Shown piece by piece: positions 1 to 10,623 of a stretch of 64,000 nt of DNA. The notes beneath the pieces were generated by a model that did not search any database, was not told where the DNA came from, and saw only the letters and a list, made by a program, of their open reading frames with translations. Position numbers and translations under genes: made by a program. The DNA comes from Craspedostauros australis (lineage: Eukaryota; Bacillariophyta; Bacillariophyceae; Mastogloiales; Achnanthaceae). Numbering within the stretch: position 1 is the first letter of the stretch; the number at the start of each line of letters is the position of its first letter. Where the stretch lies: positions 2,418,001-2,482,000 of the forward strand of contig JAMXDE010000007.1 of NCBI GenBank assembly GCA_026770025.1, read 5' to 3'.

Positions 1-535
1 TCGTGTTCGATGCGTACTCCGCATTCGACACTCTGTTCATTCAGTACTGGCTTCTACTCCATGAGTACTTACCATTTGAAGTTCACCTTCAGTATCCATG
101 ATCTTCATGGGTCATCGTATCTTCGCCTCCTGCTCTGACTTGGAGACAGCTGTCGACGTGGTGACATGTTGACATCCTGTCGACGTCAGTAGGCGTCCTT
201 CTGCTCTCCAGATGTCACGTTCCATTGGTGATGCAGTAGTCTGTCAGATGATATCGTCATCTGAGGTTTAGTTGGGAAGTACCTCGAGATTCTCTTGGTA
301 CCATTGATGCATGGACGGACGATCTTCTGATTCTTCCAGAAATCGTTATTTGCAAATTTCCTCCAGAAATCTTGCCCCTTTTTGTGTGTTCCATTTCCCC
401 TGTAATTCTGACGAATCACAGCATACTATCGACACGAGTATAGTTATACCGTCCAAGTGCGTATGAGAGAATAGCGGGTGAACGATGCACATATACACGT
501 ACATCTCGACATATTCTCACATGTACATCTCGACA
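1..535 (-). repeat. 3' LTR of the copia element (cut by window edge)
   Basis: Near-identical direct repeat of 7137-7671. It ends on the plus strand in CTCGACA, right beside the polypurine tract, which fixes this as the start of the 3' LTR in sense orientation. The far end lies before base 1, so the full LTR length is at least 535 bp. Confidence 0.92.
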
Positions 536-555
536 CCCTTCCTGTGTGCATTCCG

Positions 556-3500
556 TCATTCGAATGTTCTCGATGTGTCAAGGTACGACTTCTCATGTTC
601 ACGTTGCAAGTCGGCCTTGATGTTCTTGGTGAATCCGTCGCTTGTGTTCTGCTCGGATTTGACGAAAATGATTTCGATGGTTTTGTTGATTACCATGTTC
701 CTCACGTAGTGATGGCGCACGTCGATGTGCCGCGATCGTTGGGATGTTGATGGGTTCTTGGCGATGAAGATCGCCCCGATGTTGTCCACGCGGACCTTGA
801 TCGGTGTCTTCACTGGGACGCCCACACTTTCGAGTAGCTGCATGACGAAGAAGATCTCCTTTGCCGCTTCGGAAAGGGCAACGTATTCTGCTTCGGATGA
901 GCTGAGTGTGACGGCCTTCTGTGCCTTGGATCGCCAAAGGATTGGTACCTTGCACAGGTATAGGATGAATCCCCCTACGCTGATTCTTGTATTCTTGTCT
1001 CCTGCATATTCGCTATCGCAGAAGAGCTCCATGTCCCAGCCGTCGTCATCTGGACGCGCTGGATGGATCTTCAATCCATAGTCCTTTGTATCGATCACAT
1101 ACTTGATGATCCGATACATCTCCTTCATTGCGGCCTTGGTGGGCCCGATCAATACCTTGGAGAGTTCCCTCACAGGGTTCGCGATATCTGGTCGCGAGTG
1201 CTTGATGAGGAAGAGTAGCATACCGACGCCTCGGCGGTATTCGGCATGTTCTTCCGGTCCGACCTTCTGCAGTCCGTTATCTTCGGATGGTCGTACGATG
1301 ATTTGACCCGGGGTTCCCGGTGTCCCATAACGTTGCATCTTCTCAACCTTGGCTCCGAATTCCTCGATGAGGTGTCGGATGAGATGTGGTTGACGCAATG
1401 TCGCTCTAGTCTTGTCATGGTTCAATTCGATGTTGCAGCTGAGGTAGTCTCCGAGTCCGCGCTCGATTGTCACCTTGAATTTCCTGCCTTGGATGTCCTT
1501 CAGGAATGTCTCCAGTGCTTTGGAGTCTCCGCAACAGAAGCAATCGTCCACGTAGATGGCCACGATCATGCTTCCTTCGTTCGTCTTCCTGTAGAACAGG
1601 CACGGGTCTGCTGCGCTCTGTTCGAAGTTGATATTCTTGAGGGTCGATACCAACATCTTGAACCATTGCCTGGCGCTCTGCACAAGTCCGTAGATTGGCT
1701 TGTGTAGGGTCAGGGCTTCGTCTGGTTGATGATCCATCCCATTGGGACAGTTCATGTAGATCTCCTCGTCGAGGTCTCCATGTAGGAATGCCGTTACGAC
1801 ATCGACGAGTGCGCAGTCCATCTTCTTGATTAGCATGATCACCATCATGACCCGATAGGTCACGTCATGGATGACGGGTGAGTAATGCTCTTGGAAGTCT
1901 ACTCCTGCGACTTGTGAATAGCCACATGCAACGAGCCGCGCTCGATGTGTGCCGTCACGCTTCAGCTTGAAGACCCATTTGCACTTGCAGCATCTGCGGC
2001 CGCGTGGAATGGCGTCTCGTTTGATCTTACTGTATACCTTGCGTGTATCCATGGAGTCGAACTCTTTCTTGATGGCTGCTCGATATCCTTTTCGATGGAT
2101 AGGATCTGGGTGATTGAAGGCTCCATCGAATGTTGTAGGTTCGATGTGCTTCTCTGGTTCCTTGTTCTCGTCTTGCATCGACAATCCGATGTCGATCGCT
2201 GGTCTCTCGGTGATGATTGCATTCATTCCGTATAGTCCTGTTGTGCTATAGTGAGTGATCTCGATCTCTTCATCTTCGTCTTCGATTTCTTCGTCATCTG
2301 TAGTTTCGTTGTTGGAATCGTCGATCACCTCGTCGCTGAGTTCGTCACTCGCCTCGTTGGATGATGGATCGCTCTCATAGCCTTCTTCCTTTCGACCTCG
2401 TTCGTTGAAGTCTTCGAGCTCGCGCAGAGCTCTGGGAATACTCTTCCCTGTGGTTGGCTTGGGATTAGCTTCTCCCTTCCTGCCTCGTGCTTCGTGACGT
2501 CGGATCCTTTCCTTTCTAGCTATGTCACGCTTGTTTGGTTTGCTTGGTGGAGATCTAGATGGTGTGTCATGTGTAGACCTTGCTGGTGTGTTCGGAGGAG
2601 TGACACCTGTCTCGTCATCGGCTTCGTCGCCGGAGGGTAGGATTTCGTCATCCTCATGATTGGATTCGCTCCGATCTTCCTCGTCATTCTGGATTAGTTG
2701 AGTCACTACTCCGTCGTCCTCATTATCCTCGTCATCACTGTCTGATAGAATGTAGTACCTGTTGCTGTCAGCGAAAGATACTCTCTTCGCTTCCGATGTT
2801 TGACGCGTTGCCGTCCTTGGCGTTGCTCCCTTTCGTCCGATGGTTGTGAAGCCGTCTGCGTCCGTTGTTCCTGTTTCGTTGGATATGTTCGGTGCTGGTG
2901 CCCAACCACGGAACTGTCCGTATGATTGGTTGAGCCACTTGATGTCGCGTGAACAGATGAGTGACTTGGTCGATGGTCTGTACATGTTGTAGACCCCTGA
3001 TGCATGTTGGTGTGCATATCCGATGAACACCATCTCTTCTCCTCTGTTCTTGAGTTTGGCGGTAATCCCGCCGTAGGTAGTCTTCACAACACCCACCTCT
3101 CCAAATGTGCGGAGCGCGTTCGCATATGGTGGATCGTTGCCGAAGAATTGTCGATGTGGTGACTTTCTCTGGTTCTTCGCTACGGTGATATTGGCGATAG
3201 CAGTGGCAGTGCTAGCAGCTGCTGCCCACAGGCCATGCCTATACTCTTCGTCGAGCTGTGCTCCGTTGAGTATGGAGCGAATCTTGGTGTAGAGGTACGC
3301 GAACTTGCGTTCCACTCTTCCGTTCTGTTGCGGCGTGTTCGATGCCGTGTATTCGAATTTCACGTTGAGTCCTGCATCGATGAGAATATCCTCCGTGGAT
3401 TTGTTCTCTCCGCTGTTGTCACCTCGGAAGATGATCTGTTGGTCACCAGTCTGTGACTTGATCGTCTGGATGAATCGTTTGATGTATCCTGGTTGATCAC

Positions 3501-6500
3501 TCTTGTTCTTGAGAAAGAAACTCCAGCAGTGATCCGTGCAGTCGTCCACGATCAGGGTCCAGTAGCGTTTATCTCCGAAGCTTATGTGTTTAGTGTAACT
3601 AATGTCAATGAAGAACCGTTCGCCGCGGCGAGTAGCTCTTGGAATAGTTGCCTTCGGAATATTCTTCACTCTTGCGTTCGCGACCGCGCAGTCACGACAT
3701 ACCGGCATCTCGCCGATGATTTTCCATCCGTATTGAGCGGCCGTCCGCTTCATGGTCTCGAGTGGCGCGTGGCCGAGCATTCGGTGCAAGTTCACCGCGC
3801 TGATCTCCTTGGATGGATTCTTGACGATGGCTGTGCAAGCCTTGTCGTCGTCTGTTGGCATGATGGGATGCATCTGCACTCCCGTGATGAATCCGTTGGA
3901 TGTGGGGAAGACTCGATCGAACACGATCTTCGTTCCGGATCCGTTGATGATGTCCATCAGAATGCCGTTGTTACCAAGCTGGTAACCGTTGTACAGAGCC
4001 TTGTTCGTGGAGAAAAGGTTCACCGCCATCTTGGGTGTGTACTTCACATCATCGAGCCGGATGACGTGGCCAGTGTTGTCTCGCTGTTTGACTTTCAAAC
4101 GAATGGATCCCATCTTGGGAGAGTCCAGCTTCGTGCTGTCTCCCACTTGGACGAAGGACTTGATGTGCCGCACGTTGAAGAGAGCGGCGTCCGAGTTGAC
4201 GATGTGACACGAAGCTCCGCTATCGGCGAGCCAGGTGTCTTTGTTGATCTTGTCCTTGTACTTGGTGCTCAGTTCGTGGAGTTGCTCCACAGCTGCCGCA
4301 GCTATCTCGTCGTCGAAGCTGCCGTCGTCGTTGTCTTCGTGGACTCCATCTTCGTTGTATGGATGATGATGGTCTCCGTCATCCATGTCGTCGGGTAGTT
4401 GCGCGTAGTCCGATGGAATCGTAGTGTTCCGATGAGATCCTGTGGCTGGATCGTATGGGTAGACGCGTGATCGCTCTCGCAAGAGCACGCGCATGCATCC
4501 TCCAAGGATGTAATGCAGATCCGTATCTGGGATCGTTTCCGAGTCGTTCCCTTCCAGTATGCGGTTGATGATGATTGCATTGGCGAGGATCTCTTCGATT
4601 GAGTCGAAGTGCTCGGATAGGATGGATCCCATCATGTTCACCCATATTGGCATGAGTGCTCCTCGTGTCGTTCCTGGGAATACTCGCATTCCCGCTTCCA
4701 TCACGGCGTCAAAGATGAGCTGCTTTTGGATTATCAATGCTGTTGCTGTTGCATTCGGGATGGTGCTGTGACGGAGGAGGTAGTCGACGCTATTGGGATT
4801 CTCAATATCCGGGAAGTCGATATTCGATGGATAGACGACACGCTCGTTTGGATTGAAGCTGTCGTCTGGATGATTGCCGTCCTCGGATTCGTCGCTGTCA
4901 TCCTCGTCGAAGATGCCCGATCTGTTGTTCCCCGCCGCTGGAGGAGGCGGCGCCGCGGCGCGGCGCGTTTCGCCTTGATTGATGAAGGTTCCCGTTCTCT
5001 CGTATCTCCCAGCTTGAGGAGGAGGCAACTCGTCACGGTTCGCCTCGTCGTCTTCATCTGCGCCGTCCTCGTCGGCGTCGTCGTCGTCGTCATCGCTCAT
5101 GGCCTCTTCGATGTCGCTATCGTTGGCCTCGTCCATCTCAGCTTCGTCGCCGTATGAACCGATCAGGTCGTGCGCGTTGAAGCAGCATTCGTAGCTCACT
5201 TCGCGTCTTGGATCCACCTCGTGGATGATTGGCTCCTCACTGAGCCACTCCGGGATGATCTCATCATCCTGCACTTCGTCGTCACTCCCGACGTATTCGA
5301 AGTTATCGAAGAAGGAGTCTTCGATGTAGTCGTCGGACACCAACATGCAGAGCGGCATGTCCTTTGCAGAGAGTACCATCTCGTGCCCGCTCTTGTCGTG
5401 TCCTTCCGTAGCCGCGTTGGCTTGTTCGTTGTTCTTCTTCTCGTTGAACTTCTTCTTTCGGCACTCCGCCTCACGATGTCCGAAGATGCCACAGTAGTTG
5501 CACTTGCCCTTGAAGCCGCTTCCCTTGTTGCGCTTTCCGTTCATCTTGTTGTTGTTGTTGTTGTTTTTCTTGTTGTTCGGTTTCTTGCGTTCTGGGCAAT
5601 CGGCGGATCTATGGCCATACACGCCACAGTTGTGGCAAGTACCCTTGAAGTTACCGGTGCTTGTGAAGCCGGTGTCGTTGCTCTTCGTGTTGCTGTCTTG
5701 GAAGTCGTCGACGTATGCCTTGCCTCCTCTGTGGGTGGCGTATGCAGTACAGAGTACTCCTCTGATCGCGTTGATGGTAACCAGTTCCGGATTGAACGTG
5801 AGTTGGTGTTGGAAGTTCACGACGTGGGTTTTGTATTCCACGCTCACCGTGCTGAGGATCTGCATGATCATTTCCTCGTCTGTAATCTCGTACTTGACAT
5901 CGTGGAGACGCGATCGTAGACTCTCGAGTTGCGTGATGTAGATGTCGGGGTCCGTGTCTCTCTTCATCTTTTCGTTGTTGAATTGGCGCTTGAGTTTGAT
6001 CTTCGTTACTGCGTCGGATGGTCGGAACTTCTCCGCGAGAACGTTCCACGCTCCGTGTGCGTCTCCTTCGGGGTAGTCGACGGAGATGCATTGGTTGATG
6101 TACTGGATGGCTTGCTTGCCCTTTCCTTTCTCTGCATCCATCATGAGGATCAGATCGCTGAAGCAATCGCATCCCAGCTCGTAGATCTCCTCCATCGCTT
6201 TCTTGTCTTCATCGGCGGCTGCCGCGATCTCGCTCACTGTTGGCACCTTGGTCTTGCCCAACATCACGTCTCTCGTCTTCTGTGCACGAGCGTATGCCTT
6301 CGCTTGGGACTCCCATGCGCTGTAGTCTTCCTGTTCACCGCTGAACATCGGCGCCTTGATGCGTCGCTTGTTCACGTTGGCTGATGTCGCCATGTTGATT
6401 CGTTGTTTCGTCGTTGGTGCGCTCGCGCCCTTGATTTCCGTCTGTTTCTGTGTTGTCGATTCTTCGATTTTCGCCTGTTGTTGCGCGGAGATTGTTTTCG

Positions 6501-6798
6501 TCACAAATTCTCCTCCTGGTGGTGTCTCACTTTGCCCACCCTGTTTGGCTGTGCGAATGCTCTTCGTCACACCAGTCTCCTCTTGCTTGATCGCCTTGAG
6601 AATCCTCTTCTCCTTACGATGTAGTCTTGCAGACCGTTCTTCTTCGGTCTCGTCGATCGCGCTTGCGTCTGCGCTTGATAGGACAGTAGCCGCGGCTGCT
6701 TCCTTCTCTTCTCGTGGTGGAGTCTCACTCGCACCTTCTTCTCTCTTGATAGTCGGATTGGACAGAGGGATGTCTTTCAATTCCTCTTCCTCGCTCAT
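556..6798 (-). CDS. copia gag-pol polyprotein
   Basis: A 2080-codon frame encoding the structural and replication proteins of the element. In order: a charged N-terminus; a gag region (about residues 150-390); two CCHC knuckles (CHNCGVYGHRSADC near 386-400 and CNYCGIFGHREAEC near 430-443); a long acidic spacer with a helical block (about 480-840); an aspartic protease with DSGASCHIV (near 854); an integrase with an HRMLGH/CRDC zinc region and a D,D,E core (about 1000-1250); a second acidic spacer; a reverse transcriptase with YVDD (near 1746); and an RNase H with SSSEAEY (near 1965). It is one frame with no gag/pol break, as in many copia elements. The spacer between the knuckles and the protease is longer than I would expect for the family. 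The frame looks intact. Confidence 0.95.
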   Translation of the reverse strand: MSEEEELKDIPLSNPTIKREEGASETPPREEKEAAAATVLSSADASAIDETEEERSARLHRKEKRILKAIKQEETGVTKSIRTAKQGGQSETPPGGEFVTKTISAQQQAKIEESTTQKQTEIKGASAPTTKQRINMATSANVNKRRIKAPMFSGEQEDYSAWESQAKAYARAQKTRDVMLGKTKVPTVSEIAAAADEDKKAMEEIYELGCDCFSDLILMMDAEKGKGKQAIQYINQCISVDYPEGDAHGAWNVLAEKFRPSDAVTKIKLKRQFNNEKMKRDTDPDIYITQLESLRSRLHDVKYEITDEEMIMQILSTVSVEYKTHVVNFQHQLTFNPELVTINAIRGVLCTAYATHRGGKAYVDDFQDSNTKSNDTGFTSTGNFKGTCHNCGVYGHRSADCPERKKPNNKKNNNNNNKMNGKRNKGSGFKGKCNYCGIFGHREAECRKKKFNEKKNNEQANAATEGHDKSGHEMVLSAKDMPLCMLVSDDYIEDSFFDNFEYVGSDDEVQDDEIIPEWLSEEPIIHEVDPRREVSYECCFNAHDLIGSYGDEAEMDEANDSDIEEAMSDDDDDDADEDGADEDDEANRDELPPPQAGRYERTGTFINQGETRRAAAPPPPAAGNNRSGIFDEDDSDESEDGNHPDDSFNPNERVVYPSNIDFPDIENPNSVDYLLRHSTIPNATATALIIQKQLIFDAVMEAGMRVFPGTTRGALMPIWVNMMGSILSEHFDSIEEILANAIIINRILEGNDSETIPDTDLHYILGGCMRVLLRERSRVYPYDPATGSHRNTTIPSDYAQLPDDMDDGDHHHPYNEDGVHEDNDDGSFDDEIAAAAVEQLHELSTKYKDKINKDTWLADSGASCHIVNSDAALFNVRHIKSFVQVGDSTKLDSPKMGSIRLKVKQRDNTGHVIRLDDVKYTPKMAVNLFSTNKALYNGYQLGNNGILMDIINGSGTKIVFDRVFPTSNGFITGVQMHPIMPTDDDKACTAIVKNPSKEISAVNLHRMLGHAPLETMKRTAAQYGWKIIGEMPVCRDCAVANARVKNIPKATIPRATRRGERFFIDISYTKHISFGDKRYWTLIVDDCTDHCWSFFLKNKSDQPGYIKRFIQTIKSQTGDQQIIFRGDNSGENKSTEDILIDAGLNVKFEYTASNTPQQNGRVERKFAYLYTKIRSILNGAQLDEEYRHGLWAAAASTATAIANITVAKNQRKSPHRQFFGNDPPYANALRTFGEVGVVKTTYGGITAKLKNRGEEMVFIGYAHQHASGVYNMYRPSTKSLICSRDIKWLNQSYGQFRGWAPAPNISNETGTTDADGFTTIGRKGATPRTATRQTSEAKRVSFADSNRYYILSDSDDEDNEDDGVVTQLIQNDEEDRSESNHEDDEILPSGDEADDETGVTPPNTPARSTHDTPSRSPPSKPNKRDIARKERIRRHEARGRKGEANPKPTTGKSIPRALRELEDFNERGRKEEGYESDPSSNEASDELSDEVIDDSNNETTDDEEIEDEDEEIEITHYSTTGLYGMNAIITERPAIDIGLSMQDENKEPEKHIEPTTFDGAFNHPDPIHRKGYRAAIKKEFDSMDTRKVYSKIKRDAIPRGRRCCKCKWVFKLKRDGTHRARLVACGYSQVAGVDFQEHYSPVIHDVTYRVMMVIMLIKKMDCALVDVVTAFLHGDLDEEIYMNCPNGMDHQPDEALTLHKPIYGLVQSARQWFKMLVSTLKNINFEQSAADPCLFYRKTNEGSMIVAIYVDDCFCCGDSKALETFLKDIQGRKFKVTIERGLGDYLSCNIELNHDKTRATLRQPHLIRHLIEEFGAKVEKMQRYGTPGTPGQIIVRPSEDNGLQKVGPEEHAEYRRGVGMLLFLIKHSRPDIANPVRELSKVLIGPTKAAMKEMYRIIKYVIDTKDYGLKIHPARPDDDGWDMELFCDSEYAGDKNTRISVGGFILYLCKVPILWRSKAQKAVTLSSSEAEYVALSEAAKEIFFVMQLLESVGVPVKTPIKVRVDNIGAIFIAKNPSTSQRSRHIDVRHHYVRNMVINKTIEIIFVKSEQNTSDGFTKNIKADLQREHEKSYLDTSRTFE

Positions 6799-7136
6799 TC
6801 AGCCTGCTGCTCTTGAATGATGTTCGTCTTCCTCGCACGATACGATTCGCGGGCTCGCCCTGATCTATCGTTTATAAACGTGTTGGCAAGTTCCGCGCAC
6901 GGTAACCTACGATCGTGGAAGATGGTGTTGGTTGATAGTCGTCTGTTTGCTATTTCATTACTTGGCTACTCCGATGCTCTCGGTGTACGCCCGTTCTCTT
7001 GCCCGATGCTCTCGGCGCTTCAATCTGTTTCGTAGATTCGGTCTCCGACTATGAGTCGGTACGCGAGATCCTCTCTCGCTCCTCTCTGTATTCTCTCTCT
7101 CTCTCTCAACATCGTGTGCTCGTGCTACACGATGCT

Positions 7137-7671
7137 TCGTGTTCGATGCGTACTCCGCATTCGACACTCTGTTCATTCAGTACTGGCTTCTACTCCATGA
7201 GTACTTACCATTTGAAGTTCACCTTCAGTATCCATGATCTTCATGGGTCATCGTATCTTCGCCTCCTGCTCTGACTTGGAGACAGCTGTCGACGTGGTGA
7301 CATGTTGACATCCTGTCGACGTCAGTAGGCGTCCTTCTGCTCTCCAGATGTCACGTTCCATTGGTGATGCAGTAGTCTGTCAGATGATATCGTCATCTGA
7401 GGTTTAGTTGGGAAGTACCTCGAGATTCTCTTGGTACCATTGATGCATGGACGGACGATTTTCTGATTCTTCCAGAAATCGTTATTTGCAAATTTCCTCC
7501 AGAAATCTTGCCCCTTTTTGTGTGTTCCATTTCCCCTGTAATTCTGACGAATCACAGCATACTATCGACACGAGTATAGTTATACCGTCCAAGTGCGTAT
7601 GAGAGAATAGCGGGTGAACGATGCACATATACACGTACATCTTGATATATACTCACATGTACATCTCGACA
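7137..7671 (-). repeat. 5' LTR of the copia element (part matched to the left copy)
   Basis: Direct repeat of 1-535 at a constant offset of 7136 bases. It should extend inward to somewhere between 6799 and 7136, but the left copy is cut by the window, so that inner edge cannot be read. It ends at 7671, where LINE sequence starts. Confidence 0.9.
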
Positions 7672-10623
7672 TGGGTCATAAGGTGCCTGGGCCGCCACGG
7701 GTGCCTTGGTCAGACCGATGCGTCCATCCCAAGTCAAGCCTTGATCGGTGAGCGATACCGACACACGGCACACCTGCGCCGGGAGAGCCTGCACCGTCCC
7801 TTTGCACCTGTACGTCGTTAGTCTTGTCCGACGTCGCCGACGCGGCTCGAACACTTTCATTGGGGTCGAATGTGTATCAAAGATCTCGTGGGTCAACATG
7901 GACATCCACCACTGCCACGTTCCATCGTTGTGGTACCACTTCCCAAGCGAATTGCGAAGCATGCGTCCTTGGTAGCATAAGCTCTTGCACCAGGTCCGCC
8001 ACTCTTTCCACCATCCGCTGGGCAGTGCCAGTGGGGGCTGTGCCCACTGGTGGTGTACTGCTGGCGGATTGTGACCTTCCATCACTCCAACCGCGAGGGC
8101 CGTACCTGCTGCGGTCGTGACATCCGACATTCTGGCCACACCCAGCTTTGTTCTGCACATATTCATGTGATAGAGGGCTACCCCTTTGATGCCGGACTCG
8201 ATCCACATCTGCATGAGGAAACCGTCGCCATCCCGCTGGAGTTGCACTGATTCCGTCGTTTCGATGATATTGACTCCTGTGCCGACCATCTGTCGCCACA
8301 AGCCTTTCACCCAGCACGGCGTTACACATTGGTGCATCTTCTCATAGGGATACGAGAACAGAGATCCTCCGATCCCTAGCTCCGCTTTCACTGCTTGGAT
8401 CGAGCACACGAGCATGTGGCCCGTGGACGTACGTCCGTGCACCTCATCGAACACCAGCTGCACCTGCTTGATCAACTGTTGGTGTACTGGGTTGGGAATA
8501 CCTAACCCGCCGAGGGAGACTGGAGAGTATACCAGATCGCGGGGGAAGGTCCTTGAGCACCCCATCTTTGGCAGTGCCGCGAGAAGCGCTGGTGCCATGA
8601 CTCGTCTCCATTGCGCCGCAGTCAGCTGAGATACTCCCATCACGTATTCCACGGACTTGAGAAATCTCAGTGTTAGAGCCGACTTCGCATCCGCTGGGGA
8701 AAGTTGAGACCTACGCATTCGTCCTGCGAAATCCTCAGACTTCTCCCGGAGCGCCTGGACTTGCAACTCTTCCTTGCCGTCAAAGGAGAGGAACACCCCC
8801 AGTGTGAAGAGGGGCTGTTCTCTGGACCGGCTTGGAATCGCCTGCTGTGTCCCTTCACCGTCGGTGATGACCACACCTCCTTCCATGTCCCCATCGTGCC
8901 ATTCCCATGTTCCATTGACGAACTGCGGACACATTGACCACCACGCTGACTTGGATGGGACGATGGCTCCTCCTGTGACTCTTAGCAATCCGCTCCAGTC
9001 CTGAACCATTTGTGCGAACCTTTGTCCGTCCGTACCACCCAGCATAACGAGGTCTGTGTCGTCCACGAATGCCGAGCCAAGGAGACTGAAGCCGCCGGGG
9101 CTGCTGGGAAATTCCACTGTCTGTTTATGTCCCAGCCGTTCCATGGCCTTGAACATCACGGAGCTGATGACCGCCCAGATGGCTGGACCTGCTCCGTTGC
9201 CTTGACCGATGCCATGCATGCTGCAGTCCGGGCCGCTCTGGTAGGACCTGCCCGAAACTCCGAACGCGGTGCTGATGTGATGTTTTGCATCCCTCAGAGT
9301 GCGAAACATGCACCTGGTTGCTGCCGGGTTCGCGCCTGCCGCCATCATCACCGTCGCTGCAAAGTTTGGGACAATACGGTCGTAACACGACTTGGCATCG
9401 TTAGAGCAAAACCAAATCGGGGTCTTCCGTTGTTGACCGATGTCGATGCTCATTCGTTTGTTGAGTGCCGCACTGATTGCTGATCGCTTCTTCCGGCTGC
9501 CAAACTGGTAATCGGACAGCCATCGGTTGGCTTCTGCTGTCGCCATCATCTGTCGTCCCAGTCTCTTGTTGTTGAGATTAAATTGCGCATCCATGAGCTG
9601 GATCGTCCTCATCTTCTCGATGTTGAACACTTGTGCTTTCTTGAGTATCTCCACGTCCGTGATGCGCTGCCATTCTTTGGGCGAGTGGCCTGTCTGATAC
9701 GGGACCTCACGCATGGCCATGTCCACTTCCGATAGGGTTGCATCGAGGGACGCCGACTTGTAGTGGCCAAAGTGTGGGCCGCTCGGTTCTGAATTCGTCA
9801 GCTCGGTCTGTTTCTTCCACGCTTTCACGTGTTCGTCTGCTGTGAGCTCGCCCTCAAGGCAGGCCACCGGTTCCAGAGACATCATAAGGTGTCGCCAGAG
9901 CGGGTGTTGGTAGCCTTGCTCCAGTACGTCTCCTTGTAATATCTCCGAGGACGTCGTCGGACTCCAGATCTTGTCCATGATTCGCCGACCGTGGCCATCC
10001 ATGCAAGGAGTATCCTTTGCCTGCGAAAAGCGTCGCTTGTTCTCTGTGATGCAAGCTTCCACAATATCACACTGCTCTGTACATTCCTGAACCACGCCGT
10101 CGTCGTCCGTAAAAAGTACTTTGGTGGTCATGGATTTTCCTCTTCCAAACACGGAGCGGAGTCGCCCTGCTTGCTCTCGTTGGCGCTCTCGATTCATGAG
10201 GGTCTTGATCGCCGTCTCATACTCTTGGTGTTGAGTATCATGTCGCAGTCTGGCCAACTCAACCAAGTACTGTTGTCGCGCCTGGTGATGCTCCTTCTTC
10301 ACCCGGTAGTATGTTGCGTACGCGTTGGCCTTTGCCGTTTCTGCCGTTTCCAGCGACGTGGCCGTCTCCTGACCTGCTTGTACTCTCATTCGTTGTCGGA
10401 GAGATGAGCTGACCTTCACGCCCTTCCAGTGCTTCACTTCTAGGCTCCAGTACCCGATCTGTGCTCGCGCGGTTTGTAACTCTGGGGACCACGAGACTTC
10501 GCCCATGGATAATTTCCGACTCCGCTTCTCCGCGAACTTCCGAATCTGATGGATTTGTGTGAGCAACCCGTCGTACGTTCGTTGCTGGGCCTCAGTGATA
10601 TCCCACCCTTGGTCTTTAATCTT
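7672..10623 (-). CDS. LINE ORF2, reverse transcriptase part (3'-truncated)
   Basis: Reverse transcriptase of a LINE, which copies element RNA at the cut target. Read from the codon after the endonuclease stop. Counted from a TTG at 10566, motif A is SNDAKSCYDRI (about 388-398), a glycine-rich motif B is GIGQGNGAGPA (about 452-462) and the catalytic box is FVDDTD (about 500-505). A thumb and C-terminal region follow. The open frame continues to 7552, but its last 39 or so residues are encoded by the copia LTR, so the true LINE part ends at 7672. The frame matches the upstream endonuclease frame with only a TGA at 10624-10626 between them, so the two were surely one ORF2. No Cys-rich C-terminal motif is visible in the part left. 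Confidence 0.85.

Larger units (their letters stand above)
1..7671 (-). mobile_element. Ty1/copia LTR retrotransposon, young and whole-looking
   Basis: Minus-strand copia-type element. Its 3' LTR is cut by the window start, and its 5' LTR ends at 7671. A polypurine tract (sense ACAGGAAGGG) abuts the 3' LTR at 536-545, and the LTRs begin TGTCGAG in sense. The internal region holds one long gag-pol frame in the copia order of integrase before reverse transcriptase. The two LTRs differ at about four sites over the 535 comparable bases, so the insertion is recent (inference). The element looks whole in the part seen. It has landed in the RT gene of a LINE whose sequence resumes at 7672. The outer edge of the 3' LTR, and so the target duplication, lies outside the window. 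The inner LTR edge and primer-binding site were not resolved. Confidence 0.93.

Noticed and set aside
3493-4398. Plus-strand frame of 301 codons inside the copia element
   Set aside because: Antisense shadow of the gag-pol frame; no domain, and the minus-strand frame carries clear motifs.
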